Shown in pieces: positions 56,789 through 64,000 of a stretch of DNA of 64,000 nucleotides (position 1 is the stretch's first letter; every line of letters starts with the position of its first letter). The position numbers and the translations under genes are program-made. Origin of the DNA: Rathayibacter sp. VKM Ac-2804. GTDB lineage: Bacteria > Actinomycetota > Actinomycetes > Actinomycetales > Microbacteriaceae. Under the pieces are notes generated by a model. That model was given only the letters and a program-made list of their open reading frames with translations. It was not told the origin of the DNA and searched no databases. The DNA lies in NCBI RefSeq assembly GCF_009866655.1, contig NZ_CP047420.1:2976001-3040000 (forward strand), in the 5' to 3' direction.

Positions 56789-57703
56789 CTAGACCCGCAG
56801 GTACCGCGCGATCGCCACGTTGGCGGAGATCGCCGCCAGGATGATCCCCACCACGATGAGGATCGGCACGACGATCAGGGCGTCGTCCACCCCGACGAAG
56901 GACGTCAGCGGGATCCGGTAGGCGAGGAAGCCCTGCACGAAGAAGACCACGATCGCCACGACCGCGACTCCCGCGAGGATCGAGCCGAGCAGCGCCGCGA
57001 ACACGCCCTCGAGGATGAACGGGGTCTGGATGAACCGGTTCGACGCGCCCACGAGCCGCATGATGCCCAGCTCCCGTCTCCTCGAGAACGCCGACAATCG
57101 GATCGTCGTCGCGATCAGCAGCACCGCCGCCACGAGCATCAGCACCGCGATGCCGATGGCCGTGTAGCTGGCCGCGTTGAGGATCGAGAAGATCTGATCG
57201 AGGTACTGCTTCTGGTCGGTGACGCTCTCGACCCCCGAGACGCTGGACAGGCTCTCCACGAGCACGTCCGACTGCGTCGGGTCCTTCAGGTTGATCCAGA
57301 AGGTCTGGTTGAGCAGGTCGGGCGTGACGTACTCGGCCACCGGGTTCCCGGCGAACTGCTCCTGGAAGTTCGCGTAGGCCTGGTCGTGGTCCTCGAAGTA
57401 GGAGCGGTCGATGTACGGCGCCAGCGTCGCGCCGGCGAGCTGCGTCTCGACGGTGTCGATCTGCTCCTGGGTGGCGTCGGACCCGCTGCAGTTCGCGCCG
57501 CCGGAGGTGGCCGTGCACATGTACACGGCGACCTGGGCCTTGTCGTACCAGAAGTTCTTCATCTGGCCGATCTGCATCTGCAGCAGGATCGCGGTGCCGA
57601 CGAAGGTGAGCGAGATGAAGGTCACCAGGATCACCGAGACGACCATGGAGACGTTGCGCCGGAGGCCGCTCGAGACCTCCGACCAGATCAGTGCGTATCT
57701 CAC
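56789..57703 (-). CDS. ftsX: Cell division protein FtsX
   Basis: 304-residue membrane partner of FtsE that relays ATP hydrolysis to peptidoglycan hydrolases at the septum. One helix near the N-terminus ([27 protein letters not shown]), a large external domain (residues ~50-170) with a Cys pair ([15 protein letters not shown]), and three C-terminal helices with [35 protein letters not shown] between, the typical FtsX cytoplasmic loop. It overlaps ftsE by four bases. Confidence 0.96.
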   Translation of the reverse strand: MRYALIWSEVSSGLRRNVSMVVSVILVTFISLTFVGTAILLQMQIGQMKNFWYDKAQVAVYMCTATSGGANCSGSDATQEQIDTVETQLAGATLAPYIDRSYFEDHDQAYANFQEQFAGNPVAEYVTPDLLNQTFWINLKDPTQSDVLVESLSSVSGVESVTDQKQYLDQIFSILNAASYTAIGIAVLMLVAAVLLIATTIRLSAFSRRRELGIMRLVGASNRFIQTPFILEGVFAALLGSILAGVAVVAIVVFFVQGFLAYRIPLTSFVGVDDALIVVPILIVVGIILAAISANVAIARYLRV

Positions 57704-58902
57704 TTGACGGGTCCTACATCCTGCTGGTCGTCCCCGGACTCGTCGCCCTCGCCCGCGTGGGCGCGCAGCCCCAGGCGGGCCGCGAGCGACTCCTCGGGGA
57801 GGGCCCCGGTGTCGGCGGGGAGGTAGATCGGGCCGGTCTGGCTCTGCAGCTCGACCACGCGCGGCGAGACGGGGGTCTCGGCCGGAGCGGGGGGCGGCGG
57901 CACGACCGGGTTCGACCGGGTGGTGGGGCGGGCCGGAGCGACGTGCGTCTCGGGAGCGGCGGCCGAACGGCGGCCCTCCGGGACGCGGGGCTGAGGCGCG
58001 GTCTGCTGCAGGCGCGGGCGCGCGAACGCGGCGCCGTGCTCGGGGAGCTCCGGAGCGGCGGCGGCGGGCGCCGGTTCGCGGCGCAGGTCGACCTCGGGGA
58101 CCTCGGCGGGCGCGAGGGCGCTCTCGGTGATCACGGGGACGGCGATCGAGGAGGTGGTCGTCGGGTGGTCGTCGGCCGCGACGACCACGACGCCGTCGTG
58201 CACGACGGTGATGCTCTCGGTCTGGCCGTAGCCGCCGCGGCTCTCGTCGCGGACGATGCTGCCGGCCGAGAGCTCGATGACGCGGCGCTTCATCTGGTCG
58301 ACGATGCCGGCCTCGTGGGTGGCCATGATCACGGTCGTGCCGCCGGCGTTGATCCGCTCGAGCAGCGCCATGATGCCGGCGCTGGTCGTCGGGTCGAGGT
58401 TTCCGGTCGGCTCGTCGGCGAGGAGGACCGCGGGCTTGTTGACCACGGCGCGGGCGATGGCCACGCGCTGCTGCTCGCCACCACTGAGCTCGTGCGGCAG
58501 GCGCGCGGCCTTGCCGGCGAGGCCCACCATCTTGAGCGTGTCGGGGACCGCCTCCTGGATGTAGCCCTTCGACTTGCCGATCACCTGGAGGCTGAAGGCG
58601 ACGTTGTCGAAGACGGACTTGTTCGGGAGCAGCCGGAAGTCCTGGAACACCACGCCCATGTTGCGGCGGAAGTAGGGGACCTTGCGGCTCGAGATCTTGC
58701 CCAGGTTCTGCCCGAGCACGTGGATCGAGCCGGAGGAGGGCCGCTCCTCCTTGAGGATCAGGCGGAGGCAGCTGGACTTGCCGGACCCGGAGGCGCCGAC
58801 GAGGAAGACGAACTCGCCCCGGAGGATCTCGAGATCGATGGCGTTGAGGGCGGGTCTCGTGCCACCCCGATACTGCTTGGAGACGTTGTCGAAGCGAATC
58901 AT
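57700..58902 (-). CDS. ftsE: Cell division ATP-binding protein FtsE with long C-terminal extension
   Basis: 400-residue ABC ATPase of the division complex. Residues 1-225 are canonical: Walker A in [19 protein letters not shown]-loop [20 protein letters not shown], signature [34 protein letters not shown]-loop [19 protein letters not shown]. Family members usually stop near 230; here a Pro/Ala/Glu-rich extension of ~170 residues follows ([20 protein letters not shown]... to [17 protein letters not shown]). TACCCT lies nine bases before the ATG. It is followed directly by ftsX. Confidence 0.96.
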   Translation of the reverse strand: MIRFDNVSKQYRGGTRPALNAIDLEILRGEFVFLVGASGSGKSSCLRLILKEERPSSGSIHVLGQNLGKISSRKVPYFRRNMGVVFQDFRLLPNKSVFDNVAFSLQVIGKSKGYIQEAVPDTLKMVGLAGKAARLPHELSGGEQQRVAIARAVVNKPAVLLADEPTGNLDPTTSAGIMALLERINAGGTTVIMATHEAGIVDQMKRRVIELSAGSIVRDESRGGYGQTESITVVHDGVVVVAADDHPTTTSSIAVPVITESALAPAEVPEVDLRREPAPAAAAPELPEHGAAFARPRLQQTAPQPRVPEGRRSAAAPETHVAPARPTTRSNPVVPPPPAPAETPVSPRVVELQSQTGPIYLPADTGALPEESLAARLGLRAHAGEGDESGDDQQDVGPVK

Positions 58903-58996
58903 GTCGGTACGAGGGTAAGCGACGATTCCGGAGAGTGACCCGTCCGGCCGCCCGGCGCGCCGAGCGGCCGGCGCTCCGGCGGGCCCGACCCGGGAG

Positions 58997-59461
58997 TCAG
59001 GCGCCCCGCGACTCCCCCGGTCGCCGCACCAGGGCGACGACGAAGGAGCAGGCGGAGACGGCCGCGCAGGCGAGGAGAGCGATCGCGAGAGCGGACGACG
59101 CCCTCTGCGCCTCGGGAGCCGGCATCGACGTCGCCGGCTCCGTCCCGACGCTGACGAGCGACAGCCAGACGAGGAGGCAGACCGCCGCCGCGGCCGCCGT
59201 CGTCGCGATCACGGGGGCTGTGCTCCCCCCTCGCTCGGCACCCCACGCGCGCCCGAGGAGAGCGGCGGCGCCCAGCAGCAGCAGGCCGGCAATCGCCAGC
59301 GCCACCGCGAAGCCGGCCCGCCACTCCTCGTCCGGCACGGCGTCGAACGCACCTGTCCGGTTGCCGATGACGGACGCGACGACGAACGCGGCCGCCGCGA
59401 GCGCGAGAGCCGCGCCGCCGCGCCCCGCGAGGGAGGCGGAGCGGCGGGCGCTCGTGCTCAT
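58997..59461 (-). CDS. Hypothetical membrane protein
   Basis: 154-residue protein with four hydrophobic segments: [65 protein letters not shown] and [24 protein letters not shown]. No known family. It lies 22 bases after the prfB stop on the same strand, and before ftsE, so it is probably cotranscribed with them. Confidence 0.75.
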   Translation of the reverse strand: MSTSARRSASLAGRGGAALALAAAAFVVASVIGNRTGAFDAVPDEEWRAGFAVALAIAGLLLLGAAALLGRAWGAERGGSTAPVIATTAAAAAVCLLVWLSLVSVGTEPATSMPAPEAQRASSALAIALLACAAVSACSFVVALVRRPGESRGA

Positions 59462-59483
59462 CGTCCGTGCGGGTCGCCGCGGG

Positions 59484-60584
59484 TCAGGCGGACTTGCGCC
59501 AGCGGATGCCGGCGGCGATGAAGCCGTCGAGGTCGCCGTCGAAGACGTGCGAGGGGTTGCCGACCTCGTGGTCGGTGCGGAGGTCCTTGACCATCTGGTA
59601 CGGCGCGAGCACGTAGCTGCGCATCTGGTCGCCCCAGCTGGCAGTGATGTTGCCGGCCAGCTCCTTCTTGGTCGCGGCCTCCTGCTCCTTCTGCAGCAGC
59701 AGCAGGCGCGACTGCAGCACGCGCATGGCGGCAGCGCGGTTCTGGATCTGGCTCTTCTCGTTCTGCATCGAGACGACGAGGCCGGTGGGGAGGTGGGTCA
59801 GGCGCACCGCGGAGTCGGTCGTGTTGACCGACTGGCCACCGGGGCCCGAGGAGCGGAAGACGTCGACGCGGATGTCGTTGTCCGGGATCTCGATCGCGCC
59901 GGCCTCCTCCATCAGCGGGATGACCTCGACCGCGGCGAAGGACGTCTGGCGCTTGCCCGCGGCGCCGAAAGGGCTCATCCGCACGAGGCGGTGGGTGCCG
60001 GCCTCGACGGAGAGGGTGCCGAAGGCGTAGGGCGCGTCGATCTGGAAGGTGGCGGACTTGATGCCCGCCTCCTCCGCGTAGCTCGCGTCCATCACGGTCG
60101 CGGAGTACTTGTGCTTCTCGGCCCAGCGGAGATACATCCGCATCAGCATCTCGGCGAAGTCGGAGGCGTCGACGCCGCCGGCGCCCGCGCGGATGGTGAT
60201 GACGGCGGGGCGGTCGTCGTACTCGCCGTCGAGGAGGGTCTGCACCTCGAGCTCGCCCATCGTCTTCTGCAGGGCCTCGAGCTCGGCGATCGCCTCCTGC
60301 TCGGACTCGGCGTCGTCCGCCTCGTTGGCCATCTCGACCAGGACCTCGAGGTCGTCGAGGCGGCGCTCGATCGCGGTGATCCGCGCGAGCTCGGACTGGC
60401 GGTGGCTGAGCGCGCTGGTCACCTTCTGCGCGTTCTCGGTGTCGTCCCAGAGGTCGGGGACGCCCGCCTGCTCGTTCAGCTCCTCGATCTTCGCGCGGAG
60501 CTCGTCGACGTCGATGACGGCGAGGATGTCGGAGAAGGTGGAGCGGAGAGCAGTGATCTGCTCGGTGAAGTCGTTGTCCAGCAT
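59484..60584 (-). CDS. prfB: Peptide chain release factor 2
   Basis: 366-residue RF2 that releases peptides at UGA and UAA. The stop-codon recognition SPF is in [24 protein letters not shown] and the catalytic GGQ in [30 protein letters not shown] (about residue 240). The frame is continuous from ATG 60584: there is no in-frame UGA near codon 26 and no programmed frameshift, unlike E. coli. TAGTCT lies nine bases before the ATG. It heads the prfB-ftsE-ftsX-smpB region. Confidence 0.97.
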   Translation of the reverse strand: MLDNDFTEQITALRSTFSDILAVIDVDELRAKIEELNEQAGVPDLWDDTENAQKVTSALSHRQSELARITAIERRLDDLEVLVEMANEADDAESEQEAIAELEALQKTMGELEVQTLLDGEYDDRPAVITIRAGAGGVDASDFAEMLMRMYLRWAEKHKYSATVMDASYAEEAGIKSATFQIDAPYAFGTLSVEAGTHRLVRMSPFGAAGKRQTSFAAVEVIPLMEEAGAIEIPDNDIRVDVFRSSGPGGQSVNTTDSAVRLTHLPTGLVVSMQNEKSQIQNRAAAMRVLQSRLLLLQKEQEAATKKELAGNITASWGDQMRSYVLAPYQMVKDLRTDHEVGNPSHVFDGDLDGFIAAGIRWRKSA

Positions 60585-60672
60585 GGTGACCCCAGACTAC
60601 CGGGGCCGCCCCGGGTCGCCGCGGGCCACCCTCCCGGGAGGCGCTCGGCAGGGGGCGCTTAGGATGGGGCCA

Positions 60673-61947
60673 GTGAGCAGCACCGCCGAGCGCCCGTTCC
60701 CCGTCGGGCCCCTCCTGCTCTCGACCTTCCTGCCGACCCTGCTCTTCTCGGTCGGCGAGGGCGCGATCATCCCGCTGCTGCCCGCCGTCGCCGGCGACCT
60801 CGGGGCGACGCTGGCGATCGCCGGCCTCGTCGCGGGCATGATCATGATCGGCGAGCTCGCGGGCGACATCCCGAGCGGCTGGATCGTCTCGCGGATCGGC
60901 GAGCGCGGCGCGATGCTCGGCGCCTCGGGCGCCTCGATCCTCGGGCTGGTGATCTGCCTCGTCTCGACCTCGTGGGTGACGCTGACCGTCGGCGTCTTCC
61001 TCATCGGCCTCGCGACGGCGGTCTTCGCGCTCGCGCGGCACGCCTTCATGACCTCGTTCGTGCCGATCAGCCACCGGGCGCGGGCGCTGTCCTCCCTCGC
61101 CGGGGTGTTCCGGGCGGGCTGGCTGATCGGCCCGTTCCTCGCGGCCGGTGTCGTGCACCTCAGCGGCTCGGTGGAGTCGATCTTCTGGGTGCACATCATC
61201 TGCTGCGTCGCCGCGGTGGTCGTGCTGCTGCTCGTGCCCGACCCGGCGACGGTGCTGCGCCGCGCGGCGGCCGCCTCGGCCGCCGCCGACCCCGCGCTCG
61301 ACACCGCCGCCGAGGCCGCAGCCGTGCCCGAGTCCTCCCCCGGACTCGTCCGCACCCTGCGCGCGCACCGCGGGGTCCTCGCCCGGATGGGCTCCGGGGC
61401 GGCCGTGATCGGCGCTCTGCGGGCGAGCCGGACGCTGATCCTCCCGCTCTGGGCGGTCAGCCTCGGCCTTGCCGAGACCGACACCGCGATCATCATCGGC
61501 GTCGCCGGCGCCCTCGACTTCGCCCTCTTCTACGCGGGCGGGCAGGTGATGGACCGCTTCGGCCGCGGCGCCACCGCGATCCCGTCGATGATCGGCCTGG
61601 GCGTCGGGCACCTGCTGCTGGTGGCGACGCTCCTCGCCGCGGACCCGGTGCCGTGGTTCGTCGCGGTCGCCTGCGTCCTGGCGGTGGCGAACGGGATCGG
61701 CTCGGGCATCCTGATGACCATCGGCGCGGACCTCGCACCGCCCGACGATCCGGCGCCCTTCCTCGGCGCCTTCCGCTTCACCGGCGACGCGGGCAACGCC
61801 GCCGCGCCGATCGCGGTCTCGGCGCTGACCGCGGCGGTCTCGCTGCCGTTCGCCGCGGGGGCGATGGGAGTGCTCGGGCTGGCGGGCGCCGCCGCGCTCT
61901 CGCGCTGGATCCCGCGGTACCTGCCGCACCGGCGCCCGCGCGGCTGA
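60673..61947 (+). CDS. MFS transporter
   Basis: About 424-residue, 12-helix major facilitator. GPLLLSTFLPTLLFSVGEGAIIPLLPAVAGDLGATLAIAGLVAGMIMIGELAGDIPSGWIVSRIGERGAML is the first-half region with motif A, and FYAGGQVMDRFGRGATAIPSM the second-half counterpart. A central loop (residues ~195-225) is Ala-rich. GTG 60673 is preferred because a TAGGAT -10 box (60660-60665) ends seven bases upstream, implying a leaderless mRNA; an ATG at 60664 in the same frame lies inside that box. Substrate unknown; divergent from prfB. Confidence 0.85.
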   Translation: MSSTAERPFPVGPLLLSTFLPTLLFSVGEGAIIPLLPAVAGDLGATLAIAGLVAGMIMIGELAGDIPSGWIVSRIGERGAMLGASGASILGLVICLVSTSWVTLTVGVFLIGLATAVFALARHAFMTSFVPISHRARALSSLAGVFRAGWLIGPFLAAGVVHLSGSVESIFWVHIICCVAAVVVLLLVPDPATVLRRAAAASAAADPALDTAAEAAAVPESSPGLVRTLRAHRGVLARMGSGAAVIGALRASRTLILPLWAVSLGLAETDTAIIIGVAGALDFALFYAGGQVMDRFGRGATAIPSMIGLGVGHLLLVATLLAADPVPWFVAVACVLAVANGIGSGILMTIGADLAPPDDPAPFLGAFRFTGDAGNAAAPIAVSALTAAVSLPFAAGAMGVLGLAGAAALSRWIPRYLPHRRPRG

Positions 61948-61997
61948 CCCTCTCGCGGCTCCCTCCTCGACGTCCCCTCCTACACTGGAGCCCGCAC

Positions 61998-62078
61998 GCG
62001 GGAGTGGTGGAATGGCAGACACGCAGGATTTAGGTTCCTGTGCCGAGAGGCATGTGGGTTCGAGTCCCACCTTCCGCA
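61998..62078 (+). tRNA. tRNA-Leu (anticodon TAG)
   Basis: Class II tRNA: acceptor GCGGGAG pairs with CTTCCGC, D-arm TGGCAGACACG, anticodon arm CAGGATTTAGGTTCCTG with TAG, short variable arm GCCGAGAGGC, T-arm GTGGGTTCGAGTCCCAC, discriminator A. CCA is not encoded (CGA follows). Decodes CUA and wobbles to other CUN codons. TACACT at 61981-61986 is a -10 candidate. Confidence 0.95.
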
Positions 62079-62253
62079 CGAGGGGCGGCACGGGGCGCCG
62101 CAGCGCGCCACCTTCGGGGGCCGCCCCGGTCGTCTTCCCGGTTTCGCCGGTACAGTGAGCGCGGTCGAGCCGCCGCAGACCGAGGACCGGCTGCGGCGTC
62201 GGCCGGCCGGACGGCACCGATCGACCGAACGGCACTGATCGACTGGAGAACCG

Positions 62254-62994
62254 TTGAACCACGCCGCCCTCATCCCCTGGCTGGACCCGGAGACGATCCT
62301 CACCTCGTTCGGTCCGTGGGGCGTGCTCGTCGTCTGCCTGATCGTCTTCGCCGAGACCGGCCTGCTGATCGGCTTCCTCTTCCCCGGCGACACCCTGCTC
62401 ATCATCACGGGCCTGCTCGCGCACGAGAACGCCTCCAACGGCGGGCTCGGCGTTCCCATCTGGGTGATCTGCCTCGCGGTCGGCTTCTCGGCGTTCGTCG
62501 GCGGCGAGGTCGGCTACCTGATCGGGCACAAGGCGGGTCCGCGCATCTTCGAGCGCAAGGAGTCCGGCCTCTTCAGCGTCGAGAACGTCAAGCGCACCAA
62601 CGCCTTCTTCGAGCGCTTCGGCGGCCTCGCCGTGATCCTCGCGCGATTCGTGCCGATCGTCCGCACCTTCGCGCCGATCGCGGCCGGCGTCGCCCACATG
62701 AACTACCGCAAGTACAGCCTCTACAACCTGATCGGCGCTCTGATCTGGGGCAGCGGAGTCACGCTGATCGGCTGGCTGCTCGCGTTCATCCCGCCCGTCG
62801 CGGACTTCGTCTCGCACTACATCGACGTCATCCTGATCGGCGCCGTGGCCCTCGCGATCATCCCGACGGTGTTCCACTTCCTCCAGCAGCGCCGCAAGGC
62901 CCGCCTGGCCGCCGACAAGGACACCGACGCGTCCGAGGCGAGCGCGCTCGTCCTCGACCCGACCGCCGTCGACGACGAGCGCCGCAAGCACTGA
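62254..62994 (+). CDS. DedA-family membrane protein
   Basis: 246-residue DedA/VTT-domain protein, a family linked to undecaprenyl-phosphate and phospholipid recycling across the membrane. FAETGLLIGFLFPGDTLLIITGLLA is the conserved re-entrant entry; FVGGEVGYLIGHKAGPRIF and FFERFGGLAVILARFVPIVRTFAPIAAGVAHMNYRKYSLYN carry the family's Arg-containing motif. TTG 62254 is the start, after GGAGAACCG. TACAGT at 62151-62156 is a -10 candidate; the ~97-base leader contains a short tandem repeat (ACGGCACCGATCGACCGA type). Confidence 0.92.
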   Translation: MNHAALIPWLDPETILTSFGPWGVLVVCLIVFAETGLLIGFLFPGDTLLIITGLLAHENASNGGLGVPIWVICLAVGFSAFVGGEVGYLIGHKAGPRIFERKESGLFSVENVKRTNAFFERFGGLAVILARFVPIVRTFAPIAAGVAHMNYRKYSLYNLIGALIWGSGVTLIGWLLAFIPPVADFVSHYIDVILIGAVALAIIPTVFHFLQQRRKARLAADKDTDASEASALVLDPTAVDDERRKH

Positions 62995-63006
62995 TCCGCT
63001 GACCCC

Positions 63007-63076
63007 CTCCCGCGAGATGCCACTTGTGCACGCGACACGCCGTGTCGAGCGTGCACAAGTGGCATCTCGCGGGGGA
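63007..63076. repeat. Palindromic repeat, copy 3 (longest)
   Basis: Arms GCGAGATGCCACTTGTGCAC and complement are perfect and continue outward through CTCCC/GGGGGAG, with a GACACGCCGTGTC inner palindrome: about 70 bases in all. It starts 13 bases after the DedA stop and ends 16 bases before the rdgB stop on the other strand. Confidence 0.9.
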
Positions 63077-63091
63077 GCGGCTGCGCCCCGA

Positions 63092-63709
63092 TCAGGACAG
63101 GGTCGTCGCCAGGGCGGTCAGCTCGGCTCGGAGGGCGGTGAAGGCCCGGGCTCGGTGGCTGCGGGCGTTCTTCTCGGCGGGGGCGATCTCCGCCGCCGAG
63201 AGGGCCGAGCCCGAGGGGACGAAGACCGGGTCGTAGCCGTGGCCGTTGGTGCCGCGCGGACCGGCGGCGATGGCGCCGTCCCAGCGGCCCTCGACCACGA
63301 TCTCGCAGCCGCCGGGCAGGACGGACTCGGGGACGACCAGCGCGATCGTGCAGACGAAGTGCGCGCCGCGGTGCTCCGGCTTCACGTCGGCCAGCTGCGC
63401 GAGCAGCAGCTCGTAGTTCGCGACCGCGTCGTGCGCGTGTCCTGACCAGCGGGCCGAGAAGATGCCCGGCGAGCCGCCGAGCACGTCGACGCAGAGACCG
63501 GAGTCGTCCGCGAGGGCGACCAGGCCGGTGTGCGCCGCCGCGGCCCGCGCCTTGATCAGCGCGTTCTCGGTGAAGGAGACGCCGTCCTCGACCGGCTCCG
63601 GCCCGTCGTAGGCGCGGACGCCGACGCCCGGCAGCGCGCCGGCCAGCATCGCCCGGAACTCCTCGACCTTGCCCGCGTTGTGGGTGGCGAGGACGAGGTC
63701 GAGGCTCAC
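63092..63709 (-). CDS. rdgB: XTP/dITP pyrophosphatase (non-canonical purine NTP)
   Basis: 205-residue HAM1/RdgB enzyme that removes ITP, dITP and XTP from the nucleotide pool. [18 protein letters not shown] is the nucleotide-binding SHNxGK-type entry; [40 protein letters not shown] (catalytic Asp) and [16 protein letters not shown] follow. GTG 63709 overlaps the rph stop by four bases, the usual rph-rdgB arrangement. Confidence 0.96.
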   Translation of the reverse strand: MSLDLVLATHNAGKVEEFRAMLAGALPGVGVRAYDGPEPVEDGVSFTENALIKARAAAAHTGLVALADDSGLCVDVLGGSPGIFSARWSGHAHDAVANYELLLAQLADVKPEHRGAHFVCTIALVVPESVLPGGCEIVVEGRWDGAIAAGPRGTNGHGYDPVFVPSGSALSAAEIAPAEKNARSHRARAFTALRAELTALATTLS

Positions 63710-64000
63710 GCGTCCTGCCCTGCGGCCAGGGCCTCGGCCTGGAACCGCGCCAGGTCGGCCGCCCCGCCGACGGCGAGGTCGAGCAGCGCGTCCAGCTCGC
63801 GGCGGTCGAAGGGGGCGCCCTCGGCGGTGCCCTGCACCTCGACGAAGAGGCCGCGGCCGGTGACGACGACGTTCATGTCGGTCTCCGCGCGCACGTCCTC
63901 GACGTAGGCCAGGTCGAGCATCGGGACGCCGTCGATGATGCCGACCGAGACCGCGGACAGGCTGTCGATCAGCGGCTGGGCCTTCTGGCCGACGTACTTC
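63706..64000 (-). CDS. rph: Ribonuclease PH (5' end outside window)
   Basis: The last ~97 codons of RNase PH, a phosphorolytic exonuclease that trims tRNA 3' ends. Readable: [50 protein letters not shown] in pieces, then [28 protein letters not shown], matching the C-terminal core with the phosphate-side Asp residues. The start lies beyond the right edge. It is coupled to rdgB. Confidence 0.95.
   Translation of the reverse strand, partial: KYVGQKAQPLIDSLSAVSVGIIDGVPMLDLAYVEDVRAETDMNVVVTGRGLFVEVQGTAEGAPFDRRELDALLDLAVGGAADLARFQAEALAAGQDA

Noticed and set aside
60490..60584. Programmed frameshift in prfB
   Set aside because: The frame is continuous and no in-frame UGA or slippery CUU-UGA occurs near codon 26.

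Overview
The window is chromosomal DNA of about 70% GC from an actinobacterium. Gene content, the order prfB-ftsE-ftsX-smpB-ssrA, many apparently leaderless genes, and abundant intergenic repeats with the core GTCTCGATACGCCCCTGCGG suggest Microbacteriaceae, perhaps near Rathayibacter or Curtobacterium (genus is a guess). No prophage, insertion sequence, plasmid gene or CRISPR array was found. Most of the window is core metabolism broken by short repeat-filled gaps.

Layout. 1-4773 (minus): carbohydrate/polyol operon, read right to left as MFS polyol permease, class II aldolase, FGGY kinase, xylulokinase (cut by the left edge). 4956-14520: a Nit1C-type nitrilase cluster. The minus arm is MSMEG_0572 family, nitrilase, MSMEG_0570 family, MSMEG_0569 family flavoprotein, a second nitrilase-like protein whose catalytic Glu and Cys are both Asp, a glycosyltransferase and an acyl-CoA ligase. 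The divergent plus arm is an MSMEG_0568 family radical SAM protein and a GNAT/AIR-synthase fusion. The spacer between the arms carries GlnR-like nitrogen-control half-sites. This is the most interesting system here: the family set is known, its chemistry is poorly defined, and the inactive-looking nitrilase paralogue deserves attention. 14765-18667 (plus): aldehyde dehydrogenase, bifunctional heptose kinase/adenylyltransferase, family 2 glycosyltransferase and a DUF2795 protein. 19146-20972: RecQ with a Lys/Thr-repeat N-terminus.

21561-24560: leuB-ilvE-FAH hydrolase. 24700-26906: divergent drug exporter and TetR repressor with an operator between them. 27227-29699: PhzF-like protein and serA. 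29837-32793: membrane proteins and an SGNH hydrolase. 32829-33628: an 800-base repeat array. 33734-38973: ilvD, ilvBN, ilvC. 39094-41501: otsA-otsB trehalose synthesis. 41695-47460: ArsB/SLC13-like transporter, two small proteins, PTS EIICB plus EIIA, and zwf. 47578-51334: GH15 hydrolase, alpha/beta hydrolase, MscS channel. 51524-54599: tRNA-Lys, inositol/histidinol phosphatase, lipoprotein, hypothetical protein, tmRNA. 54672-60584: MFS, smpB, ftsX, ftsE, small membrane protein, prfB. 60673-64000: MFS, tRNA-Leu, DedA, rdgB and rph (cut by the right edge).

Two repeat families dominate the gaps: about 22 copies of a ~38-base REP-like unit, often in facing pairs, and three copies of a ~59-base perfect or near-perfect palindrome, each between convergent genes. 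Branched-chain amino acid genes sit in two separate blocks (leuB-ilvE and ilvDBNC).
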